Source: Epiperipatus broadwayi | Lineage: Eukaryota; Onychophora; Udeonychophora; Euonychophora; Peripatidae | Length of the DNA: 64,000 nt | Direction: 5' to 3' | Assembly: GCA_028023455.1 (NCBI GenBank) | Contig: JAQFVV010000233.1 | Location: 374,001-438,000 of the forward strand | Part shown: positions 51,901 through 62,041 of the stretch, one piece after another | Numbering within the stretch: position 1 is the stretch's first letter | Layout of the letters: every line of letters begins with the position of its first letter | The notes under the pieces: model-generated | The model's input: the letters and a program-made list of their open reading frames with translations, nothing else | Databases searched by the model: none | Told to the model about the DNA's origin: nothing | Made by a program: the position numbers and the translations under genes

Positions 51901-54879
51901 TACTACTTTAATATTATAATATAGACATTAATGTATTTATGTAACGTAATAACAAATAATTGATTATAACTTTATATTTCACTTAATGCAATTCATGCTA
52001 CAGGTTTTATCAAATATGCATTACATATATGTGTTGTTGAAATAATAATATTATTTAAATCATTCATTAATTTCAAATTCATAAAGTATTATATTAGATA
52101 AATTCTATGATTCTTTTCTATGTGAAATTATTACTTTACTTTATGTGTTATACTACTCCTTCTTAATAAATTTCTATCTACAAAAACATCCTCTAAACTT
52201 ATTTAAAATTTCCGGAAAACAACTTTCAACTCTAAATAAAATATTAATTATCCAAACTATTTATACTTCATCATCTATACTTGGTAAACCTTCAATCCAA
52301 ATATAAACTTCTCCATAAAACTTAACGTAATTTATCCAATAAACAAAATAAAATACAGACTTTTAACTCTCTTCCTAATTTGCAATAAAAAATAATTACT
52401 TATAAATAATAAATATAATTCTAATACTATAACATAAAAAAAAAATATCAAAATTTATTTAAGAAAGAATCATATAATTATTTCTAAGCTTATATGTAAT
52501 GTTGTATCATATTTATATCATAAATTCAAATTATGCATATTTAAATAAAACTGTCACTGCCAATATAATGTATGTGTATTTTTAAAATATTTATACATTC
52601 ATTCAACAATAACATATCCTTTGGTTGATCTAAAGAAAACATATTAAATACATCAAAATTATTATTATTACAATTTTTACCATCAATAATGATTTAATGT
52701 ACAGTCCATCTTCCAATATTCTTCGGAATTACAGCTACATAAAATAATTCACATTTATACTCACGATCATTCTTTAAAATATTATGTGTTATATTAAATA
52801 TAAAATAAACTTATGCAATTAATCATTATATTACTTTTAGTTATTATTTAAAGAAATGTACCTATCTCATTTTTAATAAATTAATAATATTTAAATTTTA
52901 TGTTAGATAAATAAAACAGAATTCATATTACGTAACTCCAGCGATGTCTTCTTTTCACCATACAGTTCTTTAATCCTAGGCACATATTCACTAGAACACC
53001 ATTTCCTGTTCCATTACATCACGTGTTTCTTTAAAAGTTTATGAAAAATGAAAACGTTCTTTTTTTTAAAAAAAATAAGTTTCCCACAAGAAAATAAAAT
53101 AAAATTAAAATAGTTTATAGGATCCTGATTTAGTTCTCTTAAGAATATTAATCAAAAGTTATTATTTTAATTTAGTCTATAGTTTATAAAAATTTATATT
53201 TAATTATTTTAAATTGACTTGGACGTCCATATATTACTTGCGCATTCCATAACAAAATATCCAGGTAAGAATAAGTTTCTTCATCCAAACAACCAGCGTT
53301 TAGATTATTTCAATATAATAATTTTTATTATATTAAGACTTTAAGCTAATTATATTTTCAATTTATTTGCCTTTCAAAATTATCAACATTTAGTCTTTTA
53401 AACATAAAGACTTAACAAGGCAAGTATTTATAAAACTACTTTTATTTTTAATATCTTTCCTTAAGATATATATTTAAATTCATATCTTACAAAATACTTT
53501 CTTTATAAAGAAGTATTTTATTCTTTAAAGTATTTAATTTTCTACTAGTCCATAGCAATTAGCTTTTAAAATTATATACTGTCCAAAATATTATTTTTCT
53601 CCATCTCGTAATTTTCCGAACTAATCCAGCGTTTGTCATATTTCTAGGGTAAAGTTTCCGATATATTTTCACTATATATGATGTTTCCATGATTATTTGC
53701 CTGCAAATTGAGCTCAAATAGAGACGAATGATAGGGAAAAATTAACTTAACACTGCATATTTATCATTTTAAAATTTCTATAACTTACTACAAGACACTC
53801 TTATAATTTTAAAAAAATGATTTTAAAAGCGTCTATAAAATTTACTTAGTTATTTTTAATAACACAATTAACTTTAAAATTCAATCACAGAGTCCTCTCC
53901 TAACAATTGACCTGAGCTTTTATACCGGAAGAAACTTCCCATTTGATTGGTACATTTAAACAATCAACTTGTTGGCTTATTTACATATTTACCAACAACA
54001 CAAAATTAAAAATAAATAATGACTTATTTAACATTTAATATTTATTACATTATCAAATTTTAAAATAATCTTTATCATTTATTTAAATCCATTAAACATT
54101 TTTTAAAAATATTTTTACCTACTTGATTTTAATTTTAACTTTTAGAAGATTATTTAAAATACACTAAGTCTTTTTTATACGTTATATTTTTAAAGCAATA
54201 CTTTTAAAAATCAGATTTAATATTCTACATTGATTTATCTTTATTTTATCTCGTGATAGCTCACGTATTATTTATAAATTTTATAACATGATTTTTAAAA
54301 TAGTTGTGCAACTTTATTAGATAACTTCCAAGCATGTGTGTGCATATTTAACTAACATCTGTTTTCTACAACACAAGAAACGCTTGTCATAATCTAAAAA
54401 TAACTAACAATTGCATTTTTTAAAATAAACATTTTTTTAAAATAAATAAGATATTATAACAGATTTTAAATTAATAACTCGATATTATTAAAATCAAATA
54501 TTAATCTTCTATTTAAGTACTTATAATAATTAAAATATTTATATTCTTTTATAACATTATTTTATCAACAATAAATATATGCATTTAATTTTAACTTGTC
54601 TTTTAAACACTTTTTAGTTTTAAATACCTATTTATTAAATATATTAATGCAGTATTGATTATGGCCATTTTTCCAACTATATATTATAATCATCATCATT
54701 TAAAATGTCTCTCTCAATATCAGCACAATTTTACATATCAAATACTCATAGATTGCTTTAATTAAACTTTTTGAAATATTACCATAAGCAAAATTAACAT
54801 CACATATTCAAATATATCTTAAATTTAAAATTTTTAATAGATTAGCACAAAAATTAAATGGTGACCCATACAAAAGGGC
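48956..54879. other. Long gene-free, very AT-rich region
   Basis: About 6 kb without a recognisable coding frame or RNA gene. One less AT-rich island at about 53880-53990 contains, on the minus strand, CCGGTATAAAAGCTCAGGTC, a good TATA-box context. Sequence around 51485-51510 (GTGGTGCAAAATAATGAACTCG) is also distinctive. The two could be the ends of an LTR-like unit, as discussed in the findings; this is unproven. Confidence 0.5.
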
Positions 54880-54919
54880 ACAATATATATATATATATAT
54901 ATATATATCGTGTTACATA

Positions 54920-54966
<47 letters not shown>
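54880..54966. repeat. Two (TA)n tracts with a 16-bp unique core
   Basis: TA tracts on both sides of CGTGTTACATATTC (54909-54922). The core with flanks also occurs at 50611-50640. Confidence 0.95.
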
Positions 54967-57565
54967 GTACTGTATGTAGTGTGCATAGATATAGATATGA
55001 TTCTTTAACTGTAAATAAATATATAAAAACATTCATACTAATATTAAATAAATACCATAAACATATGGTATTTTAATAAAATAACGAAACATTACTATTT
55101 CCATTAAAAGTGTTTTGTATTTTATGTACAATCAAATCATATAAATAAAGTTATTCCTCATGAAGAAAAATCTTAAATGCCCAAAAGATATCAAAAGAGA
55201 ATATAGTCTTCTCTTTTTTTATTGTACAAATAGACTAAAAAAATAATGGTGATAACTCCATCACTATATATCACAGTTGGCAAATGGTAGCATAGTTGAT
55301 AACTTGGCAATAAACAAAAAAAGTGATTGAGGAAAAAACAAACAATGATTTATCTGATATATATCATTCATTGTTTAGTTATTACATTCAGAATATTTCT
55401 GTTTACACTATGAAACATTTCCATCACAAACAGTAGTAGATATAAAATGCATCTGAGCCTTATGTTCTTCTGAATATGAATTGCTTAAATTTATTGGCAT
55501 CTACCATAATTTACTCCATTTAGGTTTTGTATTTGTTGAATGCAACCTTTGTAGTATCTCTCACTCATAGCATACAGTCATTTCTGACAACAGTTGATTC
55601 TTCATGAAATAAAATTGTTCAGATATTAAACATTTCACTAGCTTTGGGTTCTAGTTTGTGAAATATTAATAATTTAACTTTTATTTCTAAAATTCAAAAA
55701 AGACAAATATATATTCTCACTAACTTATGAAATCATGATTAATTTACTTACTATTTCCCTTAGTATTCTTTTTTTAAAAAATTACATTAGTAAATGACTT
55801 TTTTTACTATTATTGTGCCTCATAGTATCAAGTATCATTCTCTCCACAATTTCATAATCCATAAATCTCATCAATATCACTGCTTATTTCTTTCATTTTA
55901 AATTCTAGTTATGATGTTTTTGTACTTTAGATATCTTAATATAGGTAATGCTAATGCTGAAAACAAGTGACACTTTTGTTAATTTTTTTTCATTGTTTCA
56001 GTTTCTCTAAATAGAAAGTGACTAACTTTTTATTCTAGCCAAATGCTCTACAACTGTTCATCTATCTATATAATGAGAAGGGAGAGTGGTGCTATTTGAT
56101 CCCAAGTGCAGTGCTAGTATATGCTTATAACAGAGGATTTGAATCCAGATGGGATTTTTTTTTTTATAATTCCAAATAAGCTTTATATATATTTTTTTAA
56201 AAAGTTGGTCCATAGCTAACACAGCTAATGATTGAAAACTGGTTAGTAAATGGTTATCTAGCTATTCTCAATTAAAACATAAAACAATGGGGGGTGGGTT
56301 AAAAATCAAATCACCAACATTCATTTACCAACCTGATAATGCTTCCTAACTCGCGATTTTTCTATAAATAATCAAATGTTTTTATTGCTTGGAAGTCCAT
56401 AAAAAGTTCGAGTAACGGAAATGCCAGAACAGGAATCAGTCTAATCTGACACTCTAACATGGCATAAACCACACAAGGACTATTTTTCTATGATGGGATA
56501 TTTGAGAGGCCTTTTCTCTGTAGTGGTGCTAATGGAAATATATTTTATCATATATGTATATATTAGTGTGTGAATTTTCACATTTAAATCCACAGGAATA
56601 AAAAAAAAGACCATTTTTATTACTTTTGCTTTAAATTGATAAAATTAGAAAAGTATTTCTTGAACCTATTGCTGAGCTGTAATAACAAATGATAATTGAT
56701 TTTTTTTTTTTTTAAGAAATAAAAAGTATTTTGCTTATTCAGTATTAAATAAAGATCAAAGATATAAATTACATAAGAATTCATTTAACTATAGATAATA
56801 TTTAAAAGACAAATTTATTAGTTATTACTAAAAAAAAAAATCCCTGTAGAAAAAGCACTTCTTTGTTTGATATGATCAAAAATGATAAACCTTAACGATA
56901 ATTAGTCAAGTGGAAAATTCGGAATATATTTTAAAAACTAGCAATACATTTAAAAATAATTAAAAACTTTTTTTTATAAAAAAAAAAATCAAATCTTTAT
57001 TTTTTTCAATAAATGAAACTTTAAAAACTTAAATTCATTAAGTATATTATTTTTAGAAACTAATATATTACTTTTCTTAACTATATTTTCAAATTTTTTT
57101 TTTATCATTAAAAATTATGTACAAAGAAATGAAAAACTATAATTAAGGATAACTATATTTTTAAAAATTTGATAGTAGAAGAAAATAAGGATAATTAGCA
57201 TCGAAAAGAATAGATTTTGTCATGACTATAATGAAAGCACCAATAAATAACCAACAGATAAATTATTCAGGCAAAATGGAATTCCTATAACTACCAGGAA
57301 TTGACTAGATTGTAGTTAATGGAGTGCAATAATGACATTGGGATGACAGAATGATAATAAAAAATAATAGTTGTGGGTATATTAGGACACTATAAAAGAT
57401 ATTGGTTTGCCTGAAATTTTACACAAATAAATACACAAGTACCAATTTTTAATAAAAAATATAAATCAATGGACTATTAGCATAAAGCACACAACATGGA
57501 ATATATGAATAGATATAAAGAATAAAAATGTAACTTCAGAAGTGAACTATTCTATTATTTCAACA
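54967..57565. other. Gene-free AT-rich region
   Basis: No coding motif. At 56120-56140 there is a Pol III B-box-like GGATTTGAATCC with less AT-rich sequence upstream (56075-56120), possibly an old tRNA-derived SINE head, but without a clear A box. Confidence 0.45.
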
Positions 57566-57586
57566 GATATATATATATATATATCT
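57566..57586. repeat. Short (TA)n tract at the 5' edge of RTE copy E
   Basis: About ten TA units immediately before the first recognisable copy E sequence. Confidence 0.85.
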
Positions 57587-57643
57587 TGATCATAAGTAAA
57601 ATTACAAGAAGTATTTTGTGGATTAAAATGGGAATCTAAAGGA

Positions 57644-57838
57644 GTGAAAGTAAATGGAGATTATTTAAGTAGTCAGTTATATTTTGCAGATTATGTAGTT
57701 GTTTTTGCAAATAATATTTTAGAGTTTCGGGAAATGTTGCAAGAGTTATCGGATGAAAGTAAGAAAATAGGACTAAAGGTAAAAGTTAAAAAGACTAATG
57801 TTCAATGGATTTTGTCAAAAAATAAAAATAAAGATTGA
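57644..57838 (+). pseudogene. RTE copy E: RT motif C fragment (64 codons)
   Basis: The frame VKVNGDYLSSQLYFADYVVV, then LEFREMLQELSDESKKIG, corresponds to residues about 208-260 of the copy A RT. Relative to A it carries the D-to-Y change in the catalytic motif and a frame loss after KKTNV. It is a dead fragment. Confidence 0.88.
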
Positions 57839-58060
57839 TTATGGTGAGTTAGAAGTTAATAACTAAAAATACCTTTGTCAGATTATTACTACAAATGGAA
57901 ACATAATGGATGAAATTAATCATAGAATTAAACTTGATTGGATTGCTTTTGGTAGAAATAACTTAATATTAAAAAGAAATGCCTGTGTGTTTTTCTGAAG
58001 GTTTGTGATGATGGTGTTCTAGCTGTATTTTAATTTTATTTAAATATTCCAAATGCATTC

Positions 58061-58186
58061 AACTGTTAGTAATATCACAGCAAATAAGTTAGTATTTGCA
58101 CCAACTGTTAGTAATATCACAGCAAACAGATTAGTATATGCACTAACTGTTAGTAATATCACAGCAAACAGGTTCGTTCGATTGGG
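58061..58186. repeat. Three 42-bp tandem units in the SINE-related left arm
   Basis: Units start at 58061, 58103 and 58145 with AACTGTTAGTAATATCACAG. Translated on the minus strand they give the repeated LFAVILLTV frame, which is not a gene. The inverted right arm has about two such units (58541-58624). Confidence 0.9.
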
Positions 58187-58399
58187 AAAATACAAAAATA
58201 TTGAATAAAGAAGAAAATACAAAGAAGAAAATTTAAAGAAGCTGTTCACATGATAATGGCAAAAAATCCCATAAGCCAACCTAGTGTGACTATACATAAT
58301 GTATGGAAACCACTAATCAACTTTGCTCTGAGGAAAAAGTGGAAAAAATCAGGAGAAACCTCATAGATAAGTATATAAAATTACTACATACTGTTGCCT

Positions 58400-58480
58400 T
58401 TGGCAGAATGACTGTTGGTTAGAGCGTTACCTTAAAATTCAATAATCAAGAATCTAAGGACCCAGGTTTGAATCCCATGC
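58400..58480 (+). promoter_or_regulatory. tRNA-like Pol III promoter (A and B boxes) of the SINE
   Basis: TGACTGTTGGTTAGAGCGTTA (A-box region, 58409-58429) and GGTTTGAATCC (B box, 58465-58475) are spaced about 46 nt apart, as in a tRNA gene. There is no full cloverleaf or anticodon stem, so this is a SINE head rather than a tRNA gene. Confidence 0.65.
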
Positions 58481-58722
58481 TAGAAAAGGCCAACAATACC
58501 TAAAGAAGAGGGGAGAGAAATTCCTCTTGAAACATGCATATACTAATCTGTTTGCTGTGATATTACTAACAGTTGTTTGCTGTGATGCATATAGTAACCT
58601 GTTTGCTGTGATATTACTAACAGTTGAATGCATTTGGAATATTTAAATAAAATTAAAACTTTTCTAAAGACATTCAACATACATATTAGATGATGGAAAT
58701 AGTCCAATATAAAAATACAGAT

Positions 58723-59160
58723 ATGCCTGTGTGTTTGAAAAGGAAGGTTTTTAATAAATGTGTTTTACCAGTTCTTAATTATGGATCTCAGACTTGGACA
58801 CTTAATGAAAAAGCAATACAGAGACATCAGACCACTTAAAGAAATATGGAGAGATAACAAAATGAGATTGAAATGCAATACATGTGTAAGAAAACAAACA
58901 GGTGTTATTGACATCATTGAAAGAATTAAGACTGAAGTGGAGTTGGGTTGGATATATTGTTAGAAGAGATGATAATAGATGGACAATTAAAATCTTAAAT
59001 TGAATTCCAAGAAATTGTAAAAGACCCGGAAAGAGACCACATGTGAGATGGATGGATGTAATAAGAAAGTGTGCAGAAGTGATGTGGAGAAGAGAGGCTA
59101 GAGAGTGGAGAAGATGGATTGAACTTGGAGTGACTTTCATCTTGCAGGGAAATGGTAATG
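58723..59160 (+). pseudogene. RTE copy E: C-terminal part after the insertion
   Basis: Fragments match the copy A C-terminus: VLPVLNYGSQTWT (VLPVLTYGSETWT in A), RKQTGVIDIIERIK (RQQTGVTDLIEKIK), PRNCKRPGKRPHVRW and REWRRWIELG. Several stops and frame changes lie between them. Confidence 0.87.
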
Positions 59161-59411
59161 GTTGACAATGATAATGATAATGAAGCCATCTAATGTGTAC
59201 TTGGTTTTATTTGCTTCAATTTAAACTTACTAATAAATATTATGGTCTAAATATTTATAAAAGTAAAAAGCAAAGAATAATATAGAAATATAAATAACAT
59301 TTAAAATATAATCCATTGTTTTTATAATATTAAGTTTAGGCTAAAATATGTAATATTTATCATAATATTTTAAGATTTATTAATAATCCAGGATTTTTAA
59401 TAATATGTTAA

Positions 59412-59679
59412 ATTACATTCAAATATCTGCCTTTCAAGCTAATTAAGCACACGCCTTTTGAGAGTGTTAAATAAATGAATACTTTCCTCTTCAATCCAAG
59501 ATATAGTATTTATGCAGGAATAAAAAGGATCCTCTTATTCCTACGACTCAAATTCTTTTATATAAGCAAATTCCTGCATAAATACTATATCTTGGATTGA
59601 AGAGGAAAGTATTCATTTATTTAACACTCTCAAAAGGCGCGTGCTCAATTAGCTTGAAAGGTTGATATTTGAATGTAAT
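59412..59679. repeat. Hairpin/MITE-like repeat with 109-bp inverted arms
   Basis: The left arm (59412-59520) and right arm (59571-59679) are reverse complements with only about five mismatches. They share ATTACATTCAAATATC at the outer ends and ATAGTATTTATGCAGGAA at the inner ends. The 50-bp loop is unique. There is no coding capacity and no other copy in this window. The near identity of the arms indicates recent origin or gene-conversion-like maintenance. Confidence 0.93.
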
Positions 59680-59825
59680 ATAATTGTAAACATGGTGCTA
59701 GATAAAATAATTGCTTATTTACTAATAATATGTTAAGTTTTATAATGCTATTCTAGCAAAAATGTTTTTAAAAATTGAAATTAATAATCGTTTTTAACTT
59801 TGCCTTAATTCAATATTAAAGAATG

Positions 59826-60056
59826 TAAAGATGAGAGTTCGACTTCTATGTGAATACTGTCACTGTGCATATCAGACCAGCAATACCCGAAGAAGAGTGC
59901 AGAATACTACTACTCGAAACTTTGTGTAATTACTAACCTGTGTTGTCTATTTATGTGTTATTACTAACAAGTTGTTTATATTTGGAAAGTTTAAATAAAG
60001 TTTAAAATTTTCTATACATTCAACATTCACTTATAGATGATGGAAATAGTCCATCA
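59826..60056 (+). mobile_element. Second SINE copy
   Basis: Collinear with 58460-58710: a B-box-like GAGTTCGACTTC (59834-59845), AATACCCGAAGAAGAG (59882-59897; AATACCTAAAGAAGAG in copy 1), ATTACTAACA (59960-59969), GGAAAGTTTAAATAAAG, CATTCAACAT and GATGATGGAAATAGTCCA (60036-60053). The A-box part of the head is missing or mutated, so it is slightly truncated. It lacks the 42-bp internal units. Confidence 0.75.
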
Positions 60057-60850
60057 CTCTAGCATGTAAATTATGTTTTATAATATATTTATTAATGATA
60101 CAAAAAAATATACATTTGCATATTTACTATCTATACAATGGTTACAGTCTGCCTGCAACTATGGAAGGAACTGCATATGTTGTTATAAGTTTCCTACCAC
60201 TTCCAGCCATATTGTAACAGCCTGCCTCATGATTAAGTCTGGTGATACTTCCAACTGTACTTGACAATTTATTTCATGTTGGTGTTTGGTTCTAGCAAAC
60301 TACTGTTAGAATAGCTTTCAATCAAACAACTCATAGGGACAAGACATTGTCATTTTAAAAAAGTTATTTAGTAGAGACAATGTTTTGTCAAAGATCAGAT
60401 GACATTTCAGGGGTTTCTTGTGCTTAAAGAACCTCATAAGTCTGAAGTTCTTTCATAGAGATGAGCATGGCTACTTTTAAGTTATGTTTTTAAAATTTGA
60501 TTAACCTATAAGTAGAAGACAACTTGATCCTTGTAGTTTGGTAAATTTTCTGAATAAACCAGATCAAACTCTTTAATTGAGCCAATTTTAGCCATTATAT
60601 TTTATTTCCTCTTTGCTTTGAGAAAAAAAAAAGATTGTACTTTTAATGATGTATGAATAACCACTCAAGTTGATTTATTAACCTTTATTTGTGGAGCTAC
60701 TGTAAGAGTAGCTCATCAATTTTTTGATTAAAGACAAAATGTAACAATCCATTGGGAAAACTTTGTCATTTTAAAAACTTTTTTCTGACATAGGAAAAAA
60801 GAATTTTTTTATTTGTTAAACTGAATCAAATCCATTGTGTTTGACCAAAA
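60057..60850. other. Gene-free stretch
   Basis: The 63-codon frame at 60073-60264 (Cys- and Ser-rich) has no recognisable family. Two segments, near 60340 and near 60755, share TTGTCATTTTAAAAA and may be old repeats. Confidence 0.5.
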
Positions 60851-60929
60851 ACTACAAGGATAGTCGAAAGCACTCCTAAGTGGATAAAAATTTTTAAAGT
60901 TATACCTTACATATATCCAATTGCTGTAT
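60851..60929. repeat. Direct repeat, left copy, flanking LINE G fragment
   Basis: It pairs with 61873-61951. Both contain GGATAGTC, AAGCACTCCTAAGTGGATAA, GTTATAC and AATT-CTGTA in the same order, about 85% identical by eye. Confidence 0.88.
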
Positions 60930-61871
60930 CATTGACAAAGATGTGATGTGATGCACTGTGGCTTCTCCTTATACAGAGTCAGGAATCTCTCAGCAAGTAT
61001 GCCCAGAGAAACCTGTTAGCCACTTTGACTTCTCTTTCCATTCCCCATCCCAAGTTTTCCCATATTCTTCTCTATCCTGCTCCATCCCATTTCTACAATA
61101 TAATCTTTGTCAACTCCATTATAACACTTTTTGAAAGTGACATTATTTAAATAATTGAAAGAATTACTAAGAAAGTTTTAGGATACTTTAGTACTATTGT
61201 GCACTTAAAAAGTTGTACTACTGATAATGATATTTATATCTAAAAATCCCTTATCTTTTCCCAAACCCAGCATAAAAAAACAATAATCCACTTTCTATAT
61301 AATCACTTTGCTCATATTTATTCTTCCACAACTTCATTATTTGTACCTTTCTGCTTTCAGATATTTACATTCAATTAATAGATGCCTAATATTTTCTATG
61401 CCATCCTTACACAACTTGCAGACTAAATCACTCATATTTTTCAATTTATGTGTATATTGCCTTGTTGCTAAATAGCCTTAAGCAGTAAACTACTTTCCTT
61501 GCTATTATCATAAATTAACTCACACCCAATATTCTGTTTACTTCTATAAATATTTAAACTCTTTTTACTCTCCATACTAGCTTTCCATCTCTCCAACTCC
61601 CTATTCTTTATTAATGCATCTATTCTTCTATTGCATGCCTTAACACTATAACACTCAACAATTATCATATCCCAATCATCCCACCTTTTGTATAAGTATA
61701 CTGACATAAATTCTTTATCTAAATCTTCTGCATATCACATTACCTTTCATAACCATCTTATTGTCTGCCTTTTATTCATAACCCAATTAAATACTATTTT
61801 CGCTATTCTTTTATTATCCATAAACTGCAATCTACCGAACATTTTCATTTTGCTTTTTACATCTCTTATAA
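60930..61871 (-). mobile_element. LINE family G fragment (3' end), minus strand
   Basis: Minus-strand match to 9940-10735 of the plus-strand LINE G. Shared text includes AGAAGAATATGGGAAAA, GTGGCTAACAGGTTT, the zinc-motif region CKLCK near 61420, and (frame 61468-61707) RRIDALIKNRELERWK with SKKSLNIYRSKQNIGCEL. It is 5'-truncated at about 61871 and ends 3' near 60940 with a CACATCACATC-type terminus. It is somewhat better preserved than LINE G but still frame-broken. Confidence 0.87.
61468..61707 (-). pseudogene. LINE G fragment: C-terminal frame (79 codons)
   Basis: Reads KRWDDWDMIIVECYSVKACN, then RRIDALIKNRELERWK, NIYRSKQNIGCELIYDNS. It is the counterpart of 10140-10310. The zinc motif follows in another frame at lower coordinates. 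Confidence 0.85.
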
Positions 61872-61872
61872 A

Positions 61873-61951
61873 GACTAGGAGGATAGTCAAAAGCACTCCT
61901 AAGTGGATAAAAAATTTTAAGTTATACTTTATACCTATCTAATTACTGTAA
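61873..61951. repeat. Direct repeat, right copy, flanking LINE G fragment
   Basis: Partner of 60851-60929; it begins at the truncated 5' edge of the LINE fragment. Confidence 0.88.
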
Positions 61952-61972
61952 TTATAAATATTCAATTATAAG

Positions 61973-61974
<2 letters not shown>

Positions 61975-62037
<63 letters not shown>
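61975..62037. repeat. (TA)n microsatellite
   Basis: About 31 TA units lying directly against the outer end of the 62-kb foldback's left arm. Confidence 0.98.

Positions 62038-62041
<4 letters not shown>

Larger units (their letters stand above)
57993..58722 (+). mobile_element. SINE-containing insertion inside RTE copy E, with 14-bp target duplication
   Basis: The flanks repeat ATGCCTGTGTGTTT exactly at 57979-57992 and 58723-58736. Inside are a left part that is the reverse complement of the SINE 3' region (about 58025-58186), a middle of unknown origin (58187-58399), and a plus-strand tRNA-derived SINE (about 58400-58722). The inverted halves share AAATATTCCAAATGCATTCA and three or two copies of a TGTTAGTAATATCACAGCAA unit. 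It could be two SINE units joined head to head, inserted as one event. Confidence 0.78.
57590..59183 (+). mobile_element. RTE-type LINE copy E, split by an insertion
   Basis: A plus-strand relative of copies A and B. Part 1 (57600-57992) reads LQEVFCGLKWESKG, GVKVNGDYL, YFADYVVVFANN and GLKVKVKKT. Motif C is FADY, so the second catalytic Asp is lost. Part 2 (58723-59160) reads MPVCLKRKVFNKCVLPVLNYGSQTWT-like text in pieces, then the C-terminal WRRWIELG...FILQ block, and ends in a (GATAAT)n tail. The parts are separated by a 730-bp insertion. It is 5'-truncated within the RT and more diverged than B, less than C and D. Confidence 0.92.

Noticed and set aside
48956-57565. Host exons in the long AT-rich region
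   Set aside because: No frame with recognisable domain content or splice-bounded conserved text was found; none can be claimed without transcripts or relatives.
58040-58297. Minus-strand frame with repeated LFAVILLTV, looking like a membrane protein
   Set aside because: It comes from three 42-bp tandem DNA units (42 is a multiple of 3) within a SINE-related insertion.
58400-58480. A functional tRNA gene
   Set aside because: A and B boxes are present, but acceptor, anticodon and T stems cannot be paired convincingly, and the segment continues into a repeated SINE body.
58061-58624. CRISPR-like regularly spaced repeats
   Set aside because: Units are directly tandem with no unique spacers, and the context is a eukaryotic SINE.
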